Made by a program: the position numbers and the translations under genes. Below, piece by piece: positions 1-12,100 of a DNA stretch of 64,000 bases (position 1 is the first letter of the stretch; the number at the start of each line of letters is the position of its first letter). The stretch spans positions 40,164,106 to 40,228,105 of the forward strand of contig OZ020303.1 in the NCBI GenBank assembly GCA_963971305.1. Direction: 5' to 3'. The notes beneath the pieces are model-generated. The model was not told where the DNA came from. It ran no database searches and saw nothing but the letters and a program-made list of their open reading frames with translations. Source of the stretch: Arcuatula senhousia (Eukaryota > Mollusca > Bivalvia > Mytilida > Mytilidae).

Positions 1-69
1 CACATGTTGTCGCGGGGGCATAATAAAAATATGTTCTTACTTACAATTTAGATCTAAATACCCACTTAC

Positions 70-185
70 CAGTCAAGTATACACCATAGCTCTAGCATAT
101 CATTCTGTAAAGCTGTGCCTGTTAAACCATATCTTAAGTTTGTCTTTAGGGACTTTAATGCTTGAGTTATCTGTGCTTGCTGGCC
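70..185 (-). CDS. ERCC6L2: ERCC6L2 exon: motif III
   Basis: Reads [20 protein letters not shown], then [29 protein letters not shown] is SNF2 motif III. Acceptor TTATTTAG, donor TG|GTAAGT. The next exon lies outside the window. Confidence 0.92.
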
Positions 186-3100
186 CTAAATAAACAATAT
201 CTCTCATTCTAAAATTGTTTTGAAGGAGTTGGAATTATAATGAAATTCACAATGCCAAAACTAGAAAAGTTCATATCATGATTATCTCAGTGGCTTTATT
301 AGGGGCTTAACATTAATGGTCTTGATTTGTGCAAAACTAAGAAAATGTGATGCTAAATTTCCATTTTTTTTATATCTAATCTTAACTTCTTTTGTGAGTT
401 GTGCTTAAATGAAATGTTGTCCCTTATAGTTTAAATCTGTTACAATAAAACATTTTGATGATCTTGGAAGGTACTTTAGTAAGACCTCTAAGTCATGTAG
501 AAATTAGTGAAATATAAAGAACAAAGTTGATTTTCAAAATTAGAATTAATTTACATCTTTAGGTGGGATGTTGGGTCTTCCTTTCCTTGGTACTTGATAT
601 GTTGAACAGGATAGCCCTAAACATATAAACATTTTCTGATACACAGCCATATATCTGATACTTTTCAGTTTTTTTTTGTAAGTGTTACTTCCCTTTCACC
701 ATTACTTCCTTACTTTTATTTTGTGTACTTCATCTACAATCACAGCTGACCATTTAATTTCATTCAACCTTTCCTAAAAAATACAATATGACATTCTTTT
801 CATTGATAATTATAAATTTTCATTTATCAGTAAAGTAAGAATTTATGAGTTCCATATTTAAATAGTCATGATCAGATAATTCAATGTAAACACTCTTTAA
901 ATTAAACTAGGAAATTTGAAACTAGAACGACTTGAGTTTACGTTGTTGATTTCTGTTCGGTTGATTTTGTGTTTTGTGTTTTTTTCATGCTGTTCTTGTT
1001 TGTGTTTACTGGTTTTGTTGTTGCCTTTTCTGACTTTTGACACTCGAATGCCCCATTGGTGCCTCATTGCTTCTTTCATTAATAGCATGCATGTCTCAAC
1101 ATATTTAATGCATCTTTTTTATTTTGTGGCATATTCAGGTTTGATAAACTTCCTGACATTCTGTGTTTTCCCGTAATTTTTCTTCTTTATTTTTAAATGC
1201 ATATACAAAGTTACATCAAAGAAATGATTAAAACCCTGAATTCAAAAGCAGTCCTGCATATTGCTTTTTTCTGAACAAAATTTTCAAATTGAGTTCATAA
1301 TCTTTTTTTAGTAAGAAAATGTATGATGTATGATATACTTGATTGTCTCTGAATGTTTCAAATGTGGTCACTATGACTTCATATTTCCCTTTGTTGATGT
1401 CATTGTAGCATTGGTCCTTATCTGTACCATGGAACTTCCTGAAAAATGTTAGGTATTTTTATCAACTCAATGGCAATAAAAAAATATCAAAAGAACAATA
1501 GATTCCTCACTTTAAATAATTTAAGTCTAAAGAGGGCAGCATTTTGAGCCAATTTGTTTCGTTGAATTAGATTCACATTTTTTGTAAGAACAGGTTTGTG
1601 ACTTTGTTCCTTGAAAAACAATATCTAGTTCATTTAAATCAAAATATTTTGCTATCTTTTATATTTCCTGAACAACATGTTAATTTCAAAATCATGTCAT
1701 GATGAAAATGTTTTATAAAAACCAAGATCATGAAGACCCATGCATAAGATGGTGTTTTTGTTGTGTGAAGAAGTTTTTTTACTGAATTGTGTATTTCTTA
1801 CATTTTGCTGCTTTATTTCAGATAATTTTAATTTTCAAACTTAAGTGCCATTCTCTGTAGGAATCAGGCAATGGGTGAATAATGATTAAAAAAACACACG
1901 AGTTTGACTTCAAAAAACTGTTCAAAATGCTTAAAAAGTAACAAAAAATGCATTGGCACTTTTCTTTTTAGTCAGTAATTTGAGATATATTTTGGTTGAA
2001 ATGCATATAAAATTTGAATCTAAGGGAGATAACTCTGTCAAGCCACACTAAATTCCTATTATTTTAACAGAAATTTGTCTACATCTTCTGACACTCGAGA
2101 AAACAACTTATGTTTGTTTCTTCATTAGAAGGCTGTTTTGAATGACAATTTATTGTCAAAACCGTGTGTTTTTAAAATCATGATTCAAAGTTTTTAAATT
2201 TTGCCTGGTTCTTACAGAGAACTGCACTTAACATGTACTATTCTAAACCAGGAGTACTGTGGTTAGCTCACAAAAGGAAAACCCATACTGGAAATTGAAC
2301 TTTATGTTGGAAAAAGCTTGATCTTTTAATTTCATTTCCTTTGAACCATATCTGTGATCAATGAAATTTCTTCAAGTAAATGATTTGCTTCCTCCATGTA
2401 AAGTTTCATCCATCAAGCGGTTAAGGAGGAGTTGCACTTATGAAATATATGGACAGACAATGAACAAAGACAAGGTGGTTTCTATATACCCCTATAAACT
2501 TATGTTTGCAGCTGGGTATACCAAATCTTACCCAACTGTAAAGTATCCCCAAGTCTCTAATTCATCCATCCAGTTATACAATACACTTCCTGGTCCTATA
2601 ATTAGAAACGGGTCTGTTGGTGTGGTATCTTCATGTTCAAGTTCGGTCTTAATATCAGACATCTAAAATGTACAGAAGCTATTTATTACCTTTACATGTA
2701 AAACTATAATGGCAGTCTTTCATGGAAAACATATGTCGCCTGCATCTTAAATTATTTGATAAACAGGAAGTAAATTAGTTACAGGCATAAAATCACTAGA
2801 CCCTAAAGTACTATAGGCGTATGCTACATGTTAAATATCAAGAGGCTGTAACATGCAATTGCCTGGGAATCTGTGAAGGAAACTTTTGTGATGCCACAGG
2901 ATGCTGCAAGTCAAAGAATGGTACCAAAGTGAGTCCTATATGTTACTTTGCATCACAATGCAAGCTTTCCTTTGGAATTTGGGGTCTCATTATTGCAAAA
3001 CTGTTTTTTTTTCAATTCAGGGTATTTAATCTCTTATCTCTATGAACTCAATAACAACTTAACAAGACATGGTGATTCAGTCAATCCATTGTTTGCAATA

Positions 3101-6100
3101 TTGCTCAAGAGTTATCTATAAGCCTTTTTAATAATTATGATTGATAACAAGAGGCTCCCAGGAGCCTGAATCGCTCACCTGGTCTTGATGTTGACCCTAT
3201 ACTTTTGTAGAGCTAAATGAGCTGAACATTTAAGCAAGCAACAGATAATCTCTATCTGCAATAGTTTTCATTCTGTAGACCAAAAACATGAAAAATCACT
3301 TTTTTCAGGGGCCGTAACCCCTATAAGGGGTCATCTGACAACTTTGACCCTGTGAAGAATTTTGTAGAGCTAAATGAGCTGAACATTTAAGCAAGCAACA
3401 GCTAATCTCTATCTGCAATAGTTTTCATTCTGTAGGCCAAAAACATGAAAAATGGCTATTTTTCAGGGGCCGTAACCCCTATAAGGGGTCATCTGACAAC
3501 TTCGACCCTATGAAGAATTTTGTAGAGCTAAATGGGCTGAACATTTAAGCAAGCAACAGCTAATCTCTATCTGCAATAGTTTTCATTCTGTAGGCCAAAA
3601 ACATGAAAAATCACTTTTTTCAGGGGCCGTAACCCCTATAAGGGGTCATCTGACAACTTCGACCCTGTGGAGAATTTTGTAGAGCTAAATGAGGTGAACA
3701 TTTAGGCAAGCAACAGCTAATCTCTATCTGCAATAGTTTTCATTCTGTAGGCCAAAAACATGAAAAATGGCTATTTTTCAGGGGCCGTAACCCCTATAAG
3801 GGGTCATCTGACAACTTCGACCCTATGAAGAATTTTGTAGAGCTAAATGGGCTGAACATTTAAGCAAGCAACAGCTAATCTCTATCTGCAATAGTTTTCA
3901 TTCTGTAGGCCAAAAACATGAAAAATGGCTATTTTTCAGGGGCCGTAACCCCTATAAGGGGTCATCTGACAACTTCGACCCTATGAAGAATTTTGTAGAG
4001 CTAAATGGGCTGAACATTTAAGCAAGCAACAGCTAATCTCTATCTGCAATAGTTTTCATTCTGTAGGACAAAAACATGAAAAATCGCTATTTTTCAGGGG
4101 CCGTAACCCCTATAAGGGGTCATCTGACAACTTCGACCCTATGGAGAATTTTGTAAAGCTAAATGAGCTGAACATTTAAGCAAGCAACAACTTATCTCTA
4201 TCTGCAATAGTTTTCATTCTGTAGGCCAAAAACATGAAAAATCGCTATTTTTCAGGGGTCATAACCCCTATAAGGAGTCATCTGACAACTTCGACCCTAT
4301 GGAGAATTTCGTAGAGCTAAATGAGCTGAACATTTAAGCAAGCAACAGCTAATCTCTATCTGCAATAGTTTTCATTCTGTAGGCCAAAAACATGAAAAAT
4401 GGCTATTTTTCACCTTTAAGGGGTCGTAACCCCTATAAGGGGTCATCTGACAACTTCGACCCTATGGAGACTTTTGTAGAGTTAAATGAGCTGGACATTT
4501 AAGCAAGCAACAGCTAATCTCTATCTGCAATAGTTTTCATTCTGTAGGCCAAAAACATGAAAAAATGCTATTTTTCACCTTTAAAGGGCCGTAACCCCTA
4601 TAAGGGGTCATCTGACAACTTTGACCAAATGGAGACTTTTGTAGAGCTTTTGATGCTGAATCAGTAGCGTGGCCTCAGATTTCCTCTATCTCTTATACTT
4701 TTTGATTTATAAGCACAAAACAGTAGTTTGACCCCCCCTGGTCTATTTTTAGTAACGGTGGCCATGTTTTTTGACAGATCAAAAATCAAAACACAAGTTT
4801 GGTGCAGGACACCCTAAGGATCATTCATACCAAGTTTCATTAAATTCTGTTCAGTGGTTTCAGAGGAGAAGATTTTTGAAAAATTGTTAACGGACGACAG
4901 ACGACGACGACAGACGACGACGACAGACGACGACGACAGACGACGACGACGGACGCCAAGTGATGGTAATAGCTCACATGGACCTTCGGTCCAGGTGAGC
5001 TAAAAAGTACCTCTCTTATAAATTTCGGTTTTTGCTTTAGAATGTCAAGTCTGTTCCCATGTTTTCTTAATAATGCTGCTAAAAATCCTATCACCTGGAA
5101 TAAAAAAAGTAACGACTTTAAATTTATTCAAAAAGATAAAGAAATGAAAACAGATAACTGATTATCGACAAACTCTGAATGTATTGTTGACTTTTTGATG
5201 TATAAGATGATACAGACTTCAATCTAATGTTATACAATGCTATGGTAAGTAGTTGTACTGCTGGTTTGCTGAAGAGCTTGGCTTAAAACTTCATCATGGT
5301 TTTACATTTATGAAATTTTTCCTCATAAGTACATGTAATGATTGATACAATTTAATACAGATGTTTAAAATGATCACATACATGTATGGTATAAATGATT
5401 CATGAGGCATTGGAAAAAAAAATTTTGATGAAATTTAGAAAGTTTATAAGTTAAGAGCACTTGAGTTCACTTTTATTTTGATACTGCTGTTAAAGTTCAG
5501 TTGTGTTGTGTGTGTTTTTTTTGTACATAAAATTTTATATTGTTGTTGTTGTTGTTTATAGTTTCTACTTATGAATGTTATTTTGTCTTCCATCATTTGA
5601 ATGCCACTTCAGTACTTCTTTAAAAGAGGTCATCCAGATATTTCCATTTTTACTTTAATACTACATGTATTTAAACAACTCATTTTTTACAATATATTTA
5701 CTTCAATGAAATTACCTGAACTGTTTTACCTAATCCCATATCATCACCAAGGATACAACCTTGACCTTTCTTGTAATGATCGAACATGAACTGGATCCCC
5801 TGTCTTTGGTAGTCTCTAAGGTATCTATTGATTGTTGCTGGTACCTTGAAACAAAACATTTGTATCTATAGTAATCCTAAAAAAAAATGAGCTAAACACA
5901 TCTTCATATATGAAAGGTTCAAAATGCTTTTTTGAATATTTATCCTTTTCTCATGTTCTTTAAATTCTCAACATTTTCTGGTAAATATAGACTTCTTGTG
6001 CTATTCAACGTTTTTAATTTTCAATGTTTTCTGGTAAAAATATGCTTCTTGTGCTATACAAAGCTTTGCAATTACAGTCAACGCCTACAAAAGTTAGTTT

Positions 6101-9100
6101 TTACTCTATCGAAAAGTTTTTATCTATAATTGTTCATTCAACTTTTTGATGAGAGTGAACAAACATTTTGTTAACACATCACAAAATACTTGAATAACAG
6201 GTTTTTCATCAGGTTCTGTTAGTTTATATGGTACTTTTCCAGCACAGGGTGTGAATTTAAATCTGGGCTTTTCAAGATCACTGTCTCCAAACCCTACAAA
6301 ATAAAATATAATTTATACATGTTTCATGAAAATTCTCAATGAATTTTGTAAATGCATTCTTCATGTTATATAACTCATTCACTTAATGTCTGTCAAATAA
6401 TATAAAGTCATTAAAACTATAATGCTGAATGGAACTCTCTTTTTACATCTTTGTTTTTTATTCATTTTAGACTAGGTGTCACACTAACTCAATTATAGCT
6501 GAATCAATATTGCAGCTTTTAAATTGCTTTAATTAAGTTAAAATCTTTAAATCTTAGAATACTAGTTTTAAAAGATACAATTTCTTTGAAAAAGTTCTGA
6601 GCCACTCATAAAATACACTTAATCAATCCAGATGATGGTTTGATGGTGTAAAACACTATTTATGGACCATTTAGTGGTATACATGTATACTGAGCCACAT
6701 ATTGTGTCATTTTTGTTCTTTTTCTTATTTTGGTAGAAACTTTCCACAAGTTTTTTTCTGCCCTTTTTAATAGTTATTTCAATAAAAACAAGAGTTAACA
6801 CTAAAGTATGTCTCGCCTGCCGGCACCATCAGAAACAATTATTCTTTCTTACTTCCACTATATTTTGAATTTACATGGATTTTCAGTTTCTGAGATCAAA
6901 AGATGTGTATAGAACCTAAACATTGCAAATACATGCAATAAAAATAATCAAAGTCACTCAACCAGAAAATCAAGGTCAAGGTCAAAAGATGGGGATGCAG
7001 CTGTGCTAAGCTACTACTGGGGCAAATGCATACCAAGTTTCATCAACCTAGGACCTATAGTTCTTGAGATATGGAGGTGCTCCCAAAACTTTTCCAATGC
7101 TATTATATGTATTGAAAATTGTCAAAGTCACTCAACCGGAAAATCAAGGTCAAGGTCAAAAGATGGGGATGCAACTGTGCAAAGCTACTACTGGGGCATA
7201 TGCATACCAAGTTTCATCAACCCAGGACCTATAGTTCTTGACATATGGAGGAGCTCGCAAAACTTTTCCATTGCTATTATATGTATTGAAAATTGTCAAA
7301 GTCACTCAACCGGAAAATCAAGGTCAAGGTCAAAAGATGGGGATGCAACTGTGCTAAGCTACTACTGGGGCATATGCATACCAAGTTTCATCAACCCAGG
7401 ACCTATAGTTCTTGAGATATGGAGGTGCTCATAAAACTTTTCCAAAAAGTTAACGCCGCCGTCGGTAAAGTAACACCTATGTCCCGCTCTGCTTTGCAGG
7501 CGAGACAAAAACCTTTTACATTACCCTCATTTTTAAAGTCAGAGTCTGTTGATTCAGTAGAACTGAGAGTTATATTTAATCGCTTCTCATCGGTCTTAGC
7601 TTCAGAGGTTGATTTCCCTTTTCCCTTTTTTATCTCCATATCGTATAAAGTTCTAGCATTTAATTTTCTAACAATCTCCTCAAACGAGTCATCACTAGAG
7701 TCAGAGTAATGAGCAGGCTTTTTACTGTGTTTTAGAGCAGTTTTAGAAGTGGAGGGCTTCTGTGAGTCATATGTGACGGGTGAATCATGGTACTTTTTGA
7801 CATGTGATATAGCTGCTTTGGATGTGGATGGTTGCTGGGAGTCAAATGTATCCTGACTTAATTCTATGTATGATGAATCAGTTTTGTTTTGCGACCTAAA
7901 AGAACAAGAAACACAAAGTAAAGACATGTTTAGTCTCTGTATTAGAGTATAAGTGGTTATTTTCTGCATTGATTTAATTTTTGCTTTATTGGCAGCAATC
8001 GTCTGCTCGGAAGATTAGCTATAGAATGTGCAAGTATTTGTTGATAACATTAAAAGTGTATATGGATATGAAACCCTGAAAAATTACATTACACAAACAT
8101 AAAAACATCCCTTTTTACACCAAAAACATGAAATCGTCACCATCCGAAAATAAACCACTTATTCAGTATCAGAACATATTTCACTATCAGCCAATGTCAA
8201 TGAATGTACTATTTCTTTCATCTCATCATGGTCTTAAGGTAAACCTTGGTGTGTTTAACAAACATTAGGATGAATATGATTCACTAGTGAAAAAATATTC
8301 TTGTCTGCATAAAAAATATGTGCATATTTCAGAGCAAATAATCTGATAAATATTTTAACAGGTAGTATTACATTGTAGTTAGTCTTATCCTTGGAAAACA
8401 AGAGGCTCCCAGGAGCCTGAATCGCTCACCTGGTCTTGATGTCAACCCTATGAAGACTTTTGTATAGCTAAATGAGGTGAATGTTTAAGCATGAAAAAGC
8501 ATTTCTCTATCTGCAATAGTTTTCATTCTAAATAATCAAAAAAACACTATTATTCAACTTTAAAGGGGCTGTAACCCGTAAGGGGTTACCAGACAACTTC
8601 AACCCTATGAAGACTTTTGTAGAGCTAAATGAGTTGAACATTTAAGCAAACAACAGCTTTTCTCTATCTGCAATAGTTTTCATTCTTTAGACCAAAAACA
8701 CTATTTTTGCCTTTAAAGGGCTGTAACCCCTGTAAGGGGTCATCTGACAACTTCGACCCTATGAACATTTAAGCAAGCAACAGCTTTTCTCTATCTGCAA
8801 TAGTTTTCATTCTATAGGCCAAAAAAACTATTTTTTGCCTATAAAGGGCTTTAACCCCTATAAAGGGTCATCTGACAACTTTGACCCCATGGAGACTTTT
8901 GTAGAGCAAAGCAAAGCAAGCAACAGCTTTTCTCTATCTGCAATAGTTTTCATTCTTTAGACCAAAAACACTATTTTCGCCTTTAAAGGGCTGTAACCCC
9001 TGTAAGGGGTCATCTGACAACTTTGACCCTATGAACATTTAAGCAAGCAACAGCTTTTCTCTATCTGCAATAGTTTTCATTCTATAGGCCAAAAAAACTA

Positions 9101-12100
9101 TTTTTTGCCTATAAAGGGCTTTAACCCCTATAAAGGGTCATCTGACAACTTTGACCCCATGGAGACTTTTGTAGAGCTAAATGAGCTGAACATATTAGCA
9201 AGCAACAGCTTTTCTCTATCTGCAATAGTTTTCATTTTTTAGGCCAAAAACACTATTTTTCGCCTTAAAGGGGCTGTAACCCCTATAAGGGATCATCTGA
9301 CAACTTTAACCTTATGAAGACTTTTGAAGAGCTAAATGAGCTGAACATTTATGCAAGCAACAGCTTTTCTCTATCTGCAATAGTTTTCATTCTATAGGCC
9401 AAAAACACTATTTTTCGCCTTTAAGGGGCTGTAACCCCTATAAGTAGTCATCTGACAACTTTGACCCTATGGAGACTTTTGTAGAGCTAAATGAGCTGAA
9501 CATTTAAGCAAGCAACAGCTTTTCTCTATCTACAATAGTTTTCATTCTATAGGCCAAAAACATGCAAAAATGCTATTCTTCACCATCAAGGGGCTGCAAC
9601 CCCTATAAGGGATCATCTGACAACTTTGACCTTTTGGAGACTTTTGTAGAGCTAAATGAGTTGAACATTTAAGCAAGCAACAGCTTTTCTCTATTTGCAA
9701 TAGTTTTTATTCTTTAGGCCAAAAACACTATTTTTCGCCTTTAAAGGGCTGTAACCCCTGTAACGGGTCATCTGACAACTTCAACCCTATGAAGACTTTT
9801 GTAGAGCTAAATGAGCTGAACATTTAAGCAAGCAACAGCTTTTCTCTATCTGCAATAGTTTTCATTCTATAGGCCAAAAACATGCAAAATGCTATTTTTC
9901 ACCATTAAGGGGCTGCAACCCCTATAAGGAATCATCTGACAACTTTAACCTTATGGAGACTTTTGTAGAGCTAAATGAGCTGAACATTTAAGCAAGCAAC
10001 AGCTTTTCTCTATCTGCAATAGTTTTCATTCTATAGGCCAAAAACACTATTTTTCGCCTTTTAAGGGGCTGTAACCCCTATAAGGGGTCATCTGACAACT
10101 TTGACTCTATGGAGACTTTTGTAGAGCTAAATGAGCTGAACATTTAAGCAAGCAACAGCTTTTCTCTATCTACAATAATTTTCATTCTATAGGCCAAAAA
10201 CATGCAAAAACGCTATTTTTCACTTTTAAGGGGCTGTAACCCCTATAAGGGATCATCTGACAACTTTGACCAAATGGAGACTTTTGTAGAACTTTTGATG
10301 CTGAAGCAGTAGGGTGGCATCAGATTTCATCTTCCTCTTATACTTTTTGATTTACGAGCCAAAAACAGTAGTCTGACCCCCCTGGTCTATTTTTAGTAAC
10401 TGTGGCCATGTTTTTTGACGGATCAAAAATCGAAACACAAGTTTGGTGCAGGACACCCTAAGTATCATTCATACCAAGTTTCATTAAATTCTGTTCAGTA
10501 GTTTCAGAGGAGAAGATTTTTGAAAAATTGTTAACAGATGACGACGACGACGACGGACGCCAAGTGATGGTAATAGCTCACATGGACCTTCGGTCCAGGT
10601 GAGCTAAAAACTGTGAAAATGGTCAATTTTTACAATCCAAGGGATATAACTCCTAAAGGAACGATCCTACAACTTTGACTCTGGTACAACTTTTGTAGAT
10701 CTTGATGTGTTTATTCATATGCAATCTAAATTTTTGAAATATCTTGTATAGTTTTCAAGATATAGGGCTAAATAAGTAATTTTTTTGAAAAAATCCAGAA
10801 AAAGGGCAATAACTCCTCCATCGATTGTTGGATCTTCTTGAAAATTTCTGGGCAGGTAGATCTTGAGGTGCTGATCACTTTTACCCTTGCCAGAATTTTG
10901 ATATCTGTTACGGTTTTTGAGTTATTTGCAAAAAACTGCAATTTACCCCTATGTTCTATTTTTAGCCATGGCGGCCATGTTTTTTGTCGAATCAAAATTT
11001 CGAACAATAGTTTTGTAGAGGATATACTACAGAACAACCCTACTAAGTTTCAATACATTTGGCCAAGCGGTTTCAGAGAAGAAGATTTTTGAAAAGTTGA
11101 ACGACGGACGACGGACGACAGACGACGGACGACGGACGCCAAGTGATTGCAAAAGCTCACATTGCCTTAGGCAAGGTGAGCTAAAAAGAGTTAACTCTCT
11201 TTTACCAATTACTCATATATTTTTTAGGTATTTTTCATTTTGCTACTTTGAACGAATTGAGGATCAATTTCTTCCTTTTGTATTGTATTTACAACATTTG
11301 AATTGCCATGGTGTAAGAAATTGATTTTTTTTAAAGTTTTATCAACCTTGGTCCACTAGTTTTGACTTTCTTAATCTTCTCTTTTTCAACATCTTTGGTG
11401 CTTGGCTTCTTTTTCTTCACAACTTTCTTCTGTTTTGATTGACCCCCTGTGGCAACCACACCCTTTCTCTGAGGGGTGTGCAGTATACTAGAACTAGAGC
11501 TGTTCTCAGTGTCATCCTCATCACTCAAGTCTTTATATTTATCCCTATTGGAAAAAAAAAATTAAAAGTTGAAAGAGGGACACAGACGATCCTGGATCCA
11601 ACACATACAGGAAGCAGAAGTTCTACAGGTCTGCAAACTGCTCTCATGTTCAGTTTATAAGAAAAGCTTGACAAAATTTTTGCAAAGACAGAAAGACATG
11701 AGTGAAACTGAATGAGCCTGAAAAGTCAGCACACATACATAAACTGTCAGTTAATGCTGTCACACTACAATCTAAAACATTTGCAGATTTTCACCTGCAA
11801 AAAAGCATGCAAATATAATAAAAAGCTTCGCCGAGCGCAGCATGATACGACCGCAACATGTTGAACCCTGTACGTTTTAAGCCTAATATGGATAGTCTAT
11901 TGTTCTGGACACATGCAGCCCATGGTGGACTGACAAAGGTTTTTGACACATGCTTCTCTGTTGGACTTTCAACCCAGGGGCTAAAAATATAAATTTTGAA
12001 TGTTGTATTCTACTCTTTAAAAGAATAATGTTTGGGGAAAAAATTAAAAATCGAACCAGAATTTTTTAAAAATTATGATTACAGCCCCAAAAATTTATTC

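Noticed and set aside
3147..5005. CRISPR-like regular array
   Set aside because: The 158-bp units are contiguous without unique spacers, and the setting is an animal intron.
7003..7434. 143-codon open frame with repeated SYYWG.CIPSFIN and [14 protein letters not shown] units
   Set aside because: It is a by-product of a 174-bp (3 x 58) tandem repeat inside the family 3 element; no start context, splice sites or known domain.
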